Source of the DNA: Symsagittifera roscoffensis
Taxonomy: Eukaryota > Xenacoelomorpha > Acoela > Convolutidae
DNA length: 64,000 nt
Reading direction: 5' to 3'
Assembly (NCBI RefSeq): GCF_963678635.1
Contig: NC_087066.1
Span: 41,377,338 to 41,441,337, forward strand
Of this stretch, positions 1-10,629 are shown one piece after another. The translations under genes were made by a program, and so were the position numbers. How positions within the stretch are numbered: position 1 is the stretch's first letter; every line of letters begins with the position of its first letter. Under the pieces are notes generated by a model. It saw only the letters and a list, made by a program, of their open reading frames with translations. It had not been told where the DNA came from and did not search any database.

Positions 1-891
1 TTCGAAACTTAGCGACCGAAAACTCGCTGCGTGTTGACCAAGTATAAAATGATTCGAGGTCAACGCCTCTAAATCTAGCGGATTGGTACTAACGGCTGTT
101 ATCGGTCTAGCGTTAAGTGATTTCTCAACAAGACACAGCGTGGTTCTTAGAATCTCCTCAGTTACTCTTCTGTTGCCTAGGATGTCATACAAGACGCGCT
201 TAACACTCCGAACTAATCGCTCCCAGGACCCACCATGGTGCGATGCGCTGGGTGGATTGAATTTCCACTTGATCCCTTTCTGAACAAAAACAGCGGGTGC
301 GAGCTTGTTCCAACTCTCAACGCAAGCTAAGAGCTCTTTCTGAGCGCCAACAAAGTTCGTGCCGTTGTCGGACATGATGGTAGTCGGAGTACCGCGACGT
401 GCGATATACCTCTCCATGCCCATCACACAAGAGCTTGTGTCGAGCGAGGGGACCACTTCAATGTGCACCGCTCTAGTGGTAAGACAGGTGAACGAAAAAC
501 CCCACCTCTTTTCCGTACTTCTCCGGATTGGAACTAGGAATGGTCCAAAGTAGTCGACACCTCTGTTAGAGAAAGGAGATTGCTTGTAACCCAGCCTTTC
601 AATGGGCAGATCAGCCATAATATGATATACTGATTGCGCTTTGCGTTTTCGGCACGCAACGCAAGTATTTTCAATGATTCGCAGCATCCATCGCAAATTT
701 AACACAACGTACTTCAAATTAACCACTGCACGCATATAATCCAAGCCTTGATGGAAATTGCTAACGTGCAATTGTTGGACCAATAACGGAACAACCGCGT
801 GACGTGCATCAAGTATAATCGGATGATTGCTATCGAAATCGGAATTAACCAAGCGGCTGATGCGCTCAGTCGAGCGAAGGATGCCAGCTGG
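1..891 (-). pseudogene. BEL/Pao integrase, open to the window edge
   Basis: This frame is open from just after a TGA at 892-894 to the left edge. The N-terminal zinc-binding domain shows an H-x4-H (HVSNFH, near 755-770) followed by C-x2-C (CVAC, near 650). The catalytic core has GVDYFGPF (first Asp), MSDNGTNFVGA (second Asp) and APWWGSWERLVRS (Glu), which is a complete DDE triad. The last residues before the edge, LTSNHFILG, match the LTPNHFLLG-type signature of the DUF5641 tail of Pao elements. The frame differs from that of the RNase H segment above 941, so a frameshift separates them. Integrase inserts the element cDNA into the host chromosome. This part looks the least damaged. Confidence 0.9.
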
Positions 892-940
892 TCAAATGAA
901 CGACGAATACTTGGCGATCGGGATATTCCTCGTGATAGCT

Positions 941-1798
941 TTACCGGATCTTAGTAGTTTTTAGCTCACTAGGGAATGTCTCACCCTGGGACAGGTAAAT
1001 GAGCTTCTGTTCAGCAATATCCATTTCAGACGGGTCTGTAACTTCTAATATACTCGACCGGAAATGTTTTTGGGATGGCAGCCATCTTAACAAAAATGCT
1101 ACTGCGCGTTTGTATTTTACAATTGAATTGAATCTCTCCAATTTTCCGAAGGGAAGATTTTTTTCTGTCAAAACATCGACGACGAAATTTGACGAATTTT
1201 CCAGACAAATTTCGATATCACATGATGGTCCTTTGAGTCTTATTTTATCAATAACCTTTGTATCGGGCTTGAACGGCCAATCAGTTGTTCTCAATATACT
1301 AGGGCCATTAACCTAGCTGCTTTCCTTGAGGGCTTCCGAAGAAATCCCTCGTGTACCGGTATCAGCTGGGTTATCACCGCTAAGTATGCGATGCCACTGA
1401 TCAGTGGTGGTAGACTCCAGAATCTCACCAGTGCGATTACCAACAAAAACGGGTAGTTTACTACAAGAGTGAAGCCACTGGAGAACAGTGGTACTATCTG
1501 TCCACATGAAAATATCCGTAACTTTGAAAGTGAGACCTTTAAAAATTTCTTCTTTTCAGCGGGTTGCAAGAAGAGCCGCTTGAAGCTCTAACTTTGGAAT
1601 AGAAAGCGTTTTCATAGGCGCGACTCGGGCTTTGCCAAATACAAAGGCTAATTCGGTCTGATGGGAGCTAACAAGTCGCGCTCGAAGGAAAGCGACGGTA
1701 CAGAAAACATCCTGCGAACTATCACCGAACATCTGAAGTTCTATTCGATCGAAAGGTTCAGTGAAATAGCTGCGAGGTATTGTCAGAGAACCTAACAA
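941..1798 (-). pseudogene. BEL/Pao RNase H region (peptidase A17/RNase H), broken
   Basis: Three open pieces in one frame (1556-1798, 1313-1507, 941-1294) are separated by TGA at 1556-1558 and TAG at 1313-1315. The first carries FGDSSQDVF and then SIPKLELQAALLATR, matching the Pao FADAS...PRLELLAALL signature. The second carries WTDSTTVLQWL and DNPADTGTRG, the RNase H Asp motif and the conserved DNPAD box. RNase H removes the RNA strand of the RNA:DNA hybrid during reverse transcription. The TAG at 1313 falls where related proteins usually have Trp (S-S-W-W/V-NGP), so a TGG-to-TAG change is the likely cause. That reading rests on family knowledge, not on an alignment run here. Confidence 0.85.
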
Positions 1799-1858
1799 AT
1801 GAAGACCTGAGTGCCACTCAAGGAATTGCTTTTTGGTTTCCTCTGGCAGATCATCGTC

Positions 1859-2991
1859 CTATTTTTGACCGCTGATTCGCCAGATATCTTTTAATAGAAG
1901 GCGAGCATTCACGGTATACGGAGCCACTAACCCAATTGGATCAAAAACAGAGGAATTAAAACTCAACACGGTACGTTGAGTGATTGCTTTGTCTAGTGGA
2001 CAATCAACCCCTCTACTAACGACTAAGGTATCTTTTACGTGATCCCACTTAAGACCGAGAACATGCGACGACTGGTCTGGACTCGCACAAATATCTTTAA
2101 CAGAGGAATTGGACTCACGGTTGTCCGGATCAAGAGCGGTTGTTACGTCCGGCACGTTGCTGACAAATTTTGTCAGACAAAATCCCTACCTAATTTCATG
2201 GCGTCATCCCTGTTTTGAAAAGAATCCAGATAATCATCCATATACAATTTCTGGACAACAACCGAAGCAGCTTCGGGGTACTCAGCTTGATTATCCGATG
2301 CAGTCTTTTGCAAAGTCGGCGAGTCACAAGAACCAAAAATGTGACGCGTATATTGGTGAACTACCACACTTGATGTGGGGTCCTCCCGCGAAAAAAAACG
2401 AAGAGAAGGTTGATCTTCTTCACGGACTCCAACATGTAAAAACATCCCTTCAATGTCAGCTGAAACGGCGTATTTATGCTGACGGATTCTTAAAAGTACA
2501 AAAATGAGGTTTTGAAGGAGATCCGGGCCAACCAACAGAGATTTGTTCAAGGAAGCACCATGACACTTCGATGCCCCATTGAGGGCTCGGCGCACCTTAC
2601 CGGGTTTATTCGGGATCAACACCGGGTGATGCGGGAGATGCCACTCACGATCGGCTCGGGATTTGGAATCGTGTGCCTTAACGGTTATGACATATCCTTT
2701 TTGTATATCTTCTCTGATTGTTTCGGCGTATTTTTCTCGGAGCGACGGATCCTTATCTAGCCTCTTTTCCAAAAACTTTGATTGAGCTAAGGAGGAAAAA
2801 TAGTTATTCGTTAAAGTGCTTTCCTTATCGTTCCAAAGCATTGGTACAATGTACCTCTCATCATCGTGAAAGGTGTCATTTTTCAAAACGGACAAAGCGC
2901 GTTTGTCGGCTGCGGAACGGGCATCTACTTGCTTGAAGGCTCCATATGACTCCAACTCATACCAAGTTTTAATTTGGTCCGCAAGAGACAT
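1859..2991 (-). pseudogene. BEL/Pao reverse transcriptase, frameshifted
   Basis: The larger piece (2173-2991) contains WHLPHHPVLIPNKPGKVRRA (fingers), VSADIEGMFLHVGV with the first catalytic Asp, and LYMDDYLDS with the catalytic Asp pair. The smaller piece (1859-2155) lies in another frame and carries LGLKWDHVKDTL and FNSSVFDPIGLVAPYT, the thumb/connection signature of Pao elements. A frameshift near 2160 and a TAG at 1859-1861 break the protein. The enzyme copies element RNA to DNA in Gag particles. Motif order, spacing and length are normal for the family, so only small lesions have occurred. Confidence 0.9.
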
Positions 2992-2999
2992 GTCTTCGA

Positions 3000-3753
3000 C
3001 AACACACTTAAAGCAAGACGAGTTCGACTTAAAGGACGGCCGTAACGGACCACTTAAAACTCAACCTATCGGAAGGCGTACGGCGCACGGTGAAATAGAG
3101 TCCTCCCCCAGAAGGTAATCAACGGGTCTTATGGCATGGTAGAAATCCTGTCCAATAATTATTTCGACGTCCTCGTACTTATAATGAATAGGTTTGATCG
3201 GAGCCAACTACGGGTATTTTTCCTGTAATTCCGGAATGCTTATGCGATCCGATCCAATACGAGTATGATCCTTAACATAAGCTCGAAAAGATAACGAAAA
3301 TTCACTATTATTCGTTTCGGCGGAAACTTGAAAACTTACTTGATGAGTTTTCATCAAGCTCGTGGAATTGAATCCAATTATGGTGAGGTTAACGGGAATG
3401 CCAACCAAATGGAGGCGTTTTACGAGATCAGCGGATACCCATGAGTGCGTGGAAGCACTATCGCAAAGAGCTAGGGCATTAGTAATCGTCGCATCCGAAG
3501 AGACGGCAAGTGATGCAACTGACAGGAGGCCTTTAGTTGACTCCTGGCTATGAATATCGCCGACGGCAGCGTTAGTCGATACATGTTTAGTGTTTGCGTT
3601 ACCTGACGCCGGGTAACTTTCAGTATCCTTAGGAGGAAAAAATTTTCTCCGCTCCATGTAAGAGTACGTTGTGCGTGCTTTCACAATTTGGCTTGGGGCA
3701 CTTTCTGGCCTTGCTACAATTACGAAAACTGTGATTGCTCTGTAATCACGCAA
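3000..3753 (-). pseudogene. BEL/Pao aspartic protease and linker, two in-frame stops
   Basis: The frame has ALCDSASTHSWVSADL, with a DSA triad where Pao-type DUF1758 proteases have D-S/T-G/A. It is followed by a beta-rich region and, past a TAG at 3208-3210, by VEIIIGQDFYHAIRP and LPIG-stop-VLSGP. The last matches the conserved GWVLSGP box with Trp replaced by TGA (3061-3063). The frame continues into the reverse transcriptase, as expected for a Gag-Pol polyprotein. The protease would cut the polyprotein. Two stops in an otherwise conserved frame indicate recent decay. Confidence 0.8.
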
Positions 3754-3777
3754 AGCAAAGTTTTTATTCGGCTACAT

Positions 3778-4805
3778 GTTTCACTCGCTGCGTAGCGTTT
3801 TTCTCTTTGAATACGGCGCAATTCCAAAGAGCGTGTTGACCTTTACATACAGAACATGGAGGGTACTTTGGTTTTTCCTTAGTCTTATTACCTACATTTG
3901 CGTAACTAGCAAACACCTTAGTACCTACTTTTTGCTTAACTGGTTCTTCAGACTTACCCTTAGAATTGATCGTTTTAGCCTCTCATGACCCTCCGCTTTT
4001 TCTTTAAGCCATTCGATGAAATCTAGCAGAGTTGGTCCATGCCACTGGCGTCTTACGGTTTGCATTGACCATGCTTCCTTAAGGTTTGGGGGAAGCTTAC
4101 TCACAGCTTGATTCAGTAAGTTAACACTTTTCAGGTCGTCGTTGAAAGAAAGAGACTTTAATACGGCAACAAGTCCAGAAATTGCAGAGGAAAATCCAAT
4201 TACATTTTCCGAGTTATGCATTTTCAGCGGCGTAAAAGTACTCAATTTATCTAGATGAGCCCCTACTACAGCATGCGGCTGCCCGAACTTTCTTTGAAGA
4301 GTTGCTAATGCGTCTTTATATAGTTATAGCTATAGATTGCGGATTTTGATTTACCCACTACGAGCGTTTTCAGATAGGTAAGCTTTTCATCGTCATTGAG
4401 TATGGCTGAATCGACCGTCGATATGAACTGCCCAATCCACTCATGCCAATTAAGTGAATTGCCATCGAACTGGATTAGCTTCCACTCAGGGAGATGATCT
4501 TTTCGGCTGTGCATGAGTATATTGACCAACTCTCGTGTCGAAAGTGGACGCTCGACGTCTGCACCAGGTGAATTACCGGGAGTTGGCTCTGTGTAACTCG
4601 AAGGGTTACCGTGACAATCAGGAACGAACGGTTGATTAGCATGTGAAGAATTTTCAGGCTGTGCAAAGAGCACAGTCCCTCCACTTGTATAAGGAACAAA
4701 ATTATTCGGAGGAACAATCGGAGTTACTGCGGAAAAAACAGTTGTCGAAGGAATGTAGTGTTGTTGAGCTGACATTAAAGGGGCAGCAACAGCTGGTCTC
4801 CACAA
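3778..4805 (-). pseudogene. BEL/Pao Gag, DUF1759-like core and CCHC zinc knuckle
   Basis: The piece at 4305-4805 ends with LPEWKLIQFDGNSLNWHEWI and NDDEKLTYLKTLV, typical of the DUF1759 Gag core (P-x-F-x-G-x-x-x-x-W ... E-K-x-x-Y-L). A frameshift near 4320 moves the continuation (YKDALATLQRKFGQP) into the frame of 3925-4245. A second frameshift near 3925 leads to a zinc knuckle, CSVCKGQHALWNC (3818-3856), with CX2CX3HX4C spacing. Gag packages the element RNA, and the knuckle binds nucleic acid. The apparent TAG ends at 4305 and 3925 come from the frameshifts and are not true in-frame stops. Confidence 0.8.
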
Positions 4806-5064
4806 ATTACTATAAGGATTATAGTGGTCACTTGAAAAGTTATAACTACTAACGGGAACACCGATATGTTGTTGTGATGGGATTACAGGTGCTTGGTAGC
4901 CAGCTACTACTGATCCTGTAGTGTGATGATTTAAAGAAACCTGATAATAACTGCTGTTGATGCAGGAACGAACGGTGCTACACCAGAAAGAACTTCTGCA
5001 GATGTTGTCGGAGCAAAATAATTTTCAGAAGTTACCGGGACTACTGACCCTGTGTTTGGATTAC

Positions 5065-6267
5065 CTAGCACCGGATGAGTGGAAAAAAAGTTTGCTGAGG
5101 CAAATTATTGGAAACAGGTTGCATGACCTGCTGTAACCCTACTGGATTGTTAACGGAAACCTGCGATCGGACCACCTTCGACAAATTATGTTGTTTTCCG
5201 TGAATGTGGTTACTGTAAAACAATCCCGGATCTCTAGTAGCTGCCTGGCCATTATTCACTCCTGTAAAACTTGATGAGACCAAGTAATTTGTTGATGCAG
5301 GATAAGTTGCTTCAGGAGCTGTTGAACGAACGTGCTGCTCTTGATTGGGAACTACAACAGCATCAGACTGATTGTGGTCGACAGAATCCACCCAGTGATG
5401 CGTACGATCCTTTTCGTCTATTGTTAGTTGTGGAGAGATTCGAGTTAAACCACTTTCCTCGGCATTCTCGCTGATTTCCGACAACTCATCTTCTAACTCA
5501 AGCCCTTTCAACTCAATTTCTGCCAGTTTTTTCCTGTGTTCTTCAGCCAATTCTTCCAACTCTAAACTGCTTTGTTGTTCTAAAACATATTGTTTCATCT
5601 TGTTTTAATTCTATTTAAGTCTTAATGACAGCTTTGCCTGCCTCTCAAGTTCCTCTTGTTGTTTCTTTAAAATCATCATATCGCGCTCTTTCTCACAAAG
5701 TGTTTTCGACGGAGCGGCGGTATAACGACTAGATTTCTGAGAACCCGATTGCTGATGTCGGCTGCTTCTGTGTGACAACTTAGAGTGGTTATCTGTTTTA
5801 TGCGACTGGGGTTTTTCACTTTTTTCAGAAAGATCAGAAACTTCTGAGCTGCTATCTATTTTGTCCGGCTCTGTTACTGACTCAAAACTTGTTTTATATG
5901 TGATAGCTTCCTGCAGAACTTTATCGTTGCTTTGAGTCATTTTATGAAGCCACATATCCTGTGCCGGTATCAATTCGTCGGGATTGGCACTTTTTGCAGC
6001 CATATCAATCAACTCATTATTTATCTCGACCGCTTGTTCTATATAGTTCCTACATTTTTCAATATAAGTATCAATTTTTGAGCAACGACTCTGATTCTCT
6101 ATGTATTCCAAAATTATTTCGTGGCATTTATAAAGTTCGTTTTCGAGATTGCTACGTTTCTCAAACAACTTCCTAATTTTCTTCTGAAACTTAACTTCCA
6201 TGCTTAATAGTTTCAGAAAAAAACGACTCTCAGAAAATACTTTATTTTCACTCAAGTAAATCCACAA
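5065..6267 (-). pseudogene. Charged coiled-coil N-terminal part of the element's Gag
   Basis: Two open pieces in one frame (5611-6267 and 5065-5598) are separated by TAG and TAA between 5598 and 5613. The first is rich in Lys, Glu and Ser, with a probable coiled coil in its first 100 residues (KIRKLFEKRSNLENELYKCH) and a Ser/Arg/His-rich stretch. The second opens with another coiled coil (LELEELAEEHRKKLAEIELK) and then turns Asn/Gln/Pro-rich. Pao elements often have long, poorly conserved helical N-terminal Gag regions, and position supports that role. I do not recognise a named domain. Confidence 0.55.
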
Positions 6268-6310
6268 AACACTCTAATACATCAATAATGCGGTTCCGCT
6301 TCTTCTTAGC

Positions 6311-6849
6311 TTACAGTGTACTTAAGTCAGCACTGTATCGTCTAAGTAACCACAGAGTCTTCAACTCAAGGGAAGGGGGCTGGTGCAGCTCTTTATACTT
6401 TTCGATAAGTGTTTGGTCTTTGGCCTTTCGCTTTGAGATAAAATCCTCAACTATGTTAAGAAAGAGAATACCTGTCTTTTTCAACTCTTTTTCTATATTG
6501 TCCGTACCGTTGCGGCGACAGTATACAATAGCGGTAATATTCTCCTTGTATCTCAAAAGAAGGCTCTTAAGTTGGTCAGTACTCAAACTACGGTTGTTGT
6601 TACTGCGGTGCTTACTAATGGAGTTATTTATGGCGTCGTGCCAAATAACTAGATCTTTCCGATTCGACAAAAAGTGATGCAGATATTATTGGATAGTTTT
6701 CTGCGAGTCCCTGGCGTTAAAATAAAGCTTAAACCGGGCTTTGTGAAACAAGTCTCTTTCACGCGCTTTTGAGACGGTGCGGATAGTATACGGAGCGCGT
6801 GATCCAAGGAACTAGCTCCTAGAATGAATACCATACGCTCAAGAGACAT
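6311..6849 (-). pseudogene. Unrecognised helical ORF pieces, possibly the start of the element ORF
   Basis: Two overlapping minus-strand open pieces (6311-6670, 119 codons; 6649-6849, 66 codons) lie between the leader and the coiled-coil Gag part. The longer begins MSNRKDLVIWHD and is Leu/Lys/Asn-rich and probably helical. No domain is recognised. Its position and codon use resemble the Gag pieces, so it may be the N-terminal end of the polyprotein broken by a frameshift. It could equally be a separate insertion. Confidence 0.3.
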
Positions 6850-6875
6850 ATGCGACGGCTACGTTACGCTAAAGT

Positions 6876-7215
6876 ACCAATGGGTTGGGGAAATTAAGTA
6901 GGTCGGTTGAACTCCAACAACGCACACGGAGTAAACCTGAGGATGAAAGAATTCAACTTAACTCACTTAATATTACCGTACCTGACCACTTAACATTAGT
7001 GTCGCGCAACGAAGTCAATAATCGGACGGGCTGAAACGGCTTAGATTTACTTGAAGCGAACTGGCTTTTAGTTTCACCAATGGTGGGTGGGGGATCAGGC
7101 AAATTGGTTAAGTTCCAACAACACACGCGGAAAAAACCTGAGGATGAAAAAACTCAACTTAATTGGCCTGATATTTTGCTACCAGACCACTTACCATAAG
7201 GTTGGTGTCATGTTA
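6876..7215 (-). repeat. Tandem duplication of about 200 bp in the retroelement leader
   Basis: The segment starting ACCAATGGGTTGGGG at 6876 is repeated in diverged form from about 7076 (ACCAATGGTGGGTGGGGG). Both copies contain a CCAACAACRCACRCGG block, a CCTGAGGATGAAA block, a TCAACTTAA block and a GACCACTTA block in the same order. The offset is 200 bp. The region lies between the primer binding site and the first Gag-like ORF, where tandem leader repeats occur in some retroelements. No coding potential is seen. Confidence 0.7.
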
Positions 7216-8306
7216 CAGCACAGTTTCGCAAAATTATGGGGACGTTTTGAGGAATTTTTGGCAATTTTTTACTTTTTTCCCAAAATTTTTCGGAAAACTT
7301 TGGTCAGCAGGTTCGAGTCGTAAACCAATCCAAAAAACTAGTCTAGTACCCCTTGTCTATGATCCAATTTCACGGATTAATATTTCGTTCACAAATATCC
7401 AAAAAAATTTGGTATCTAGAAAAAATGTCAAGTAAATTGTCCAAGTACCGATTGTAGGTGATTTCAGTTCAACGTAACTGCTCAAAAATTCTGAGTATTG
7501 AGAAAAAATTACCGGTTGCTAGCTTACGGAAAAATTTGGAACATCGTATAAAATTTTATAGCATGAATGGAAAGTTTTAAAAACTTAGAACTTTCTTACA
7601 GTTTTTAACTGGAGGTCACCGGTTGAGGGTTGCCACAAACCAGGATACAGAACAGAGCGATTGGAGTCAAATAGGTGCAGGGTGCTGAAAATGAACAGAA
7701 AACGACGCAGGAGAGCGCTTATTTGTTAAGGCTGAGTCCTGCACTAGTGATACTGGTGTTCCAACCGATGTCTGACGTAATGTTGTTGGGAAGGACTGAA
7801 CTCTCATCTCTTTCCTTCTTCGAAGGTGCACTAGCAATCTCAATTCTCGCGGAATTTCAAAATCAGGGGTTGTCTGAATGTTGAGACTTTTGATCGTAGA
7901 GTATTGCTTAAGTACCGTATCCAGTAGAGGGGCGTGGTCACCTACGACAGCTTGGTGTGGCAGCAGTCGCTTGTCACTTTGTCATCCATTGAGTATTAGA
8001 GGGTATCATTCACACTTCTTCGTCACTGTGAGTAGCCTGTCCGAAATAGAACAATTTGAAGGCGGTCATGGGTGCTGCAGGATTGAAACAGAGAATTGAC
8101 CGGAAAAATTGCTAAGTATTCGTATTTTCACGCAAAAGCTTCACCTCTTCCACCGTTAGAAAAAAAAGAAACAACGACTTAAATAAGACTGCTCTATTTT
8201 GTATCAGGATAAATCAAAATCAGATATTTTTTTTGTCGTTAACTTTTTGTCCCGACTTCGTGCGCTGTCCCTTGTGTTTTGACTTCGTGAAACGAAAGAC
8301 TTCGGG
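7216..8306 (-). other. Retroelement 5' leader, no gene seen
   Basis: There is no convincing coding region on either strand, only short shadow frames. The sequence is less AT-rich than the flanking host DNA, consistent with element leader. The stretch next to the primer binding site (8240-8300) contains two related GACTTCGTG words. Confidence 0.4.
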
Positions 8307-8324
8307 ATCCCTTGTGGGGCGCCA
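8307..8324 (-). promoter_or_regulatory. Primer binding site of the LTR retroelement
   Basis: On the minus strand this reads TGGCGCCCCACAAGGGAT, resembling a site complementary to the 3' end of a lysine tRNA (TGGCGCCC then GGGA). It lies 3 nt downstream of a CA dinucleotide that ends the presumed LTR. This is where reverse transcription would be primed. Strand and position agree with the Gag-Pol orientation. Confidence 0.7.
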
Positions 8325-8327
8325 AAA

Positions 8328-8546
8328 TGTGCGCCTAATCTCCGTAAATCAAAAATATGAAGTCGAATATTTGAGTTTAACGAGAAAATTTACCGGCAAA
8401 TTTCTCGTCCTTTCGGTCGGGTATAACTTCAATACTAACTTCAATATTATTCAATAACATCATAACTTCAATAATATTCGTCACCGCTTCAATAACAAAT
8501 TAGCGCAAGCTAGCCACAAGAACCGGTCGGTAATGTCCTTGAGACA
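8328..8546 (-). repeat. Probable 5' LTR of the BEL/Pao element
   Basis: The 3' boundary (CA at 8328-8329, then TTT and the primer binding site) is well placed. The 5' boundary is my choice of the nearest suitable TGTCTC on the minus strand at 8546, giving about 219 bp with TG...CA ends. The LTR contains several AACTTCAATA-type sub-repeats (8425-8490). The partner LTR is outside the window, so the limits are unproven. Confidence 0.5.
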
Positions 8547-8649
8547 AATTGCTCTTTTTTAGCGGTCAGCCTTAATCAAGGCTGAACCAAATTAGAATCA
8601 ACAAAACAGTTAAAATAGGATATAACCCCCTTTTTTAGCATATCAATAC

Positions 8650-8735
8650 ATGGGCAGGTGGGGGACTCGAACCTACGTCAACTGTCGAGTCTATATAGTG
8701 GGCGTTATCGTAGCTTAGGCCACTCGGCCAACTGT
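8650..8735 (-). repeat. tRNA-derived repeat or pseudo-tRNA
   Basis: The minus strand shows a perfect pol III A box (TGGCCGAGTGG) followed about 55 nt later by a perfect B box (GGTTCGAGTCC). The would-be acceptor stem ends (GCACAGT and ACCTGCC) do not pair, and the T stem has two mismatches. It is therefore not a functional tRNA gene. A tRNA-derived SINE head or a decayed class II (Ser/Leu-type) tRNA is likelier. Confidence 0.6.
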
Positions 8736-8822
8736 GCTTATTGTTGTTACATTTTGTTTCAGTTTTATGCATTTATACTCTCGCGCATTTGTACTTCTTG
8801 TTTTATATTTGCGCTGCAACAC

Positions 8823-9113
8823 ATAAATACATAAATACATACATACATACATACATACATACATACATACATACATACATACATACATACATACATACAT
8901 ACATACATACATACATACATACATACATACATACATACATACATACATACATACATACATACCATACATACATACATACCATACATACATCCATCCATAC
9001 ATACATACATACATACATACATACATACATACATACATACATACATACATACATACATACATACATACATACATACACACATACATACATATATACATAC
9101 ATACATACATACA

Positions 9114-9145
<32 letters not shown>
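8823..9145. repeat. (CATA)n microsatellite, about 320 bp
   Basis: An almost pure CATA tetranucleotide array has a few interruptions (CCATA at 8961 and 8980, CATCCATC at 8990, CACACATA near 9075). Every frame is open because four-base units give a 12-base codon cycle, so the long Met-Tyr-Val-Cys and His-Thr-Tyr-Ile ORFs are artefacts. Confidence 0.97.
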
Positions 9146-9146
<1 letters not shown>

Positions 9147-9460
9147 GTACATTCATAGAAAACTTTATTCGCTGAATGGTTGCATTGAAATTTTGATAGG
9201 TTAACTACGAGATCCAATGTTTATCTTAATTTCCCTTATTCCTGTTTCGTTAAAATCAATTTCAATTTTTTCAGTTAAAGTTAAAGTTAAGTTAAGGTAA
9301 ATTACTTTAATTCAGTTAGGGTAAAATTTATTTTAATATTTTTTTTAAGGTAAAGTTAAGGTAATTTTAAGATAAAAGTTAATTTAATTTTTTAAACCTG
9401 AACTCATTTAGGGTAATTTTACCTTAACAATTTTGGGTATTGCGATATCTAGCAGAATTA

Positions 9461-10045
9461 GCCGGGTTGACAAAAAAATGGTTATCATACATTTTTCATA
9501 TATGAAAAAAATGCTTGTTATACTCTTTCATACATTTTCATAGAGCAAAAGTATATGTATGAAAATAGCAAATTAAGCACTTTTTCTATAAATGAAATTG
9601 TATGGCAAGCATTTTTTCCATACTATGAAATTGTATGACAAGCATTTTTTCCTTAAATGAAAAAACAAAAAAAATTTGTTGCGAAATTTCTTGTTTCAAC
9701 CGAATCACTAGCCAAGGATTTTTTGTCATGAGAAAACTCAGAGTGTAACTGGCAGGTACCACGCAGATAAACAGCATTTGGTGGTTTCAGCCTTAAATAT
9801 TAATTATAACATTTTCACATGGAAATATGTACCAAAAAAGCAACATTTTGAATATGGCTAGATAATTTTTAGCTTCAAAATTATGATAGTTGAGAAAATC
9901 AAATTATTTCAAATTATTTTTTTAATGACCAGAAAGCTTCAAAAGAGGCAATTAGACCAAAAATTCTATGATTAGCATTTTTTCCATAGACTTCACATAT
10001 GAAACTGTATGATAAGCATTTTTCTTCTATGGACGTCAACCCGGG
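9461..10045. mobile_element. 585-bp MITE with TA target duplication (Tc1/mariner-like)
   Basis: The left end reads GCCGGGTTGAC and the right end GTCAACCCGGG, an 11-bp terminal inverted repeat with one mismatch. It is flanked on both sides by TA (9459-9460 and 10046-10047), the duplication typical of Tc1/mariner elements. The interior holds several copies of ATGAAATTGTATGRCAAGCATTTTTTCC-like words in both orientations, giving strong self-complementarity near the ends. It codes for nothing and would depend on a transposase supplied elsewhere. Confidence 0.75.
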
Positions 10046-10246
10046 TATCAGTAAAGCACTTAAAGTCTCATGAGTAGGCTAATTTATGCTACGCTGCACA
10101 AAACAGTAACTGATAACTGATAAATATACAACCTTATAGTTAACTTAATAACCTGAAGTTCAGAAAAACAAAAAAATAGAAAACAAAATATGAAAAATGT
10201 TATGTTTACCCTTTATCATTCACATTTTAATTATCGTTTAGTTTTT

Positions 10247-10504
10247 TTAATCAGCTTGATTGCAACGATTTGTGTCAATTGAACAGCCTACAGTTGTTTT
10301 CTTTTTCAGTGAGTGGCTGCCCGCTAAAATTTGCCCACCGTTGTCAATAATGGCCTTGACACAGACTTTATATAGGCCTGCATCCATGTCATAGGCATCT
10401 ATGTCCCAAAAGGGAAAGTCCCTGTCCTTCTTCTTGATGTCCCCCACCTCGTCCGTGTACCACCATTTGTACTTAATATTCTCGCCTGGACAGTACCAAG
10501 ATGC
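10247..10504 (-). CDS. Predicted exon, PKD/Ig-like domain fragment
   Basis: On the minus strand an acceptor (TTTTGTCTTTAG) precedes an open frame beginning ASWYCPGENIKYKWWYTDE and including DMDAGLYKVCVKAIIDNGG, ending at TAA (10247-10249). The W-Y-x-x-D and G-x-Y-x-V-x-V pattern resembles a PKD or Ig-like beta-sandwich of an extracellular protein. Base composition is clearly richer in G and C than the surroundings. The acceptor is phase 0, matching the phase-0 donor of the exon candidate at 15145-15224. The exon may stop earlier at a possible donor (ACT/GTAGGC, about 10285). A hAT pseudogene lies in the putative intron. The gene is not identified. Confidence 0.45.
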   Translation of the reverse strand, partial: ASWYCPGENIKYKWWYTDEVGDIKKKDRDFPFWDIDAYDMDAGLYKVCVKAIIDNGGQILAGSHSLKKKTTVGCSIDTNRCNQAD

Positions 10505-10629
10505 CTAAAGACAAAATGGTGGCGAATATTTCACCGGTAGACCATCTGCGAAATCTCGATCTAGTGTGCTTATAGTCAGCTAGTCCCCATTTTACAATAG
10601 GAGGCAAATAATTTAACAGATCTAGGGTT

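Larger units (their letters stand above)
1..8546 (-). mobile_element. Decayed BEL/Pao LTR retrotransposon, truncated by the window edge
   Basis: Read on the minus strand, the order is LTR, primer binding site, long leader, Gag, aspartic protease, reverse transcriptase, RNase H, integrase and the start of the DUF5641-like tail. This is the standard BEL/Pao (Pao-type) Gag-Pol order. Diagnostic pieces seen are a CCHC zinc knuckle, a DSA protease site, an RT box ending YMDDYLDS, a WTDST RNase H motif and an HHCC plus DDE integrase. The polyprotein is broken by several in-frame stops and by frameshifts near 894-941, 2160, 3925 and 4320, so the copy is inactive. The 3' LTR lies outside the window, so LTR divergence and the target duplication cannot be measured. 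The family assignment is secure. The outer limit at 8546 is an inference. Confidence 0.9.

Noticed and set aside
941-4305. UAG recoded or read through as an amino acid
   Set aside because: Several apparent TAG ends come from frameshifts (3925, 4305). The in-frame stops are a mixture of TAG, TGA and TAA. The element is simply decayed.
8650-8735. Functional tRNA gene
   Set aside because: A and B boxes are perfect, but the acceptor ends do not pair and the T stem has mismatches.
8715-9217. Long open frames of Met-Tyr-Val-Cys and His-Thr-Tyr-Ile repeats
   Set aside because: They are the forced translation of the (CATA)n microsatellite on both strands.
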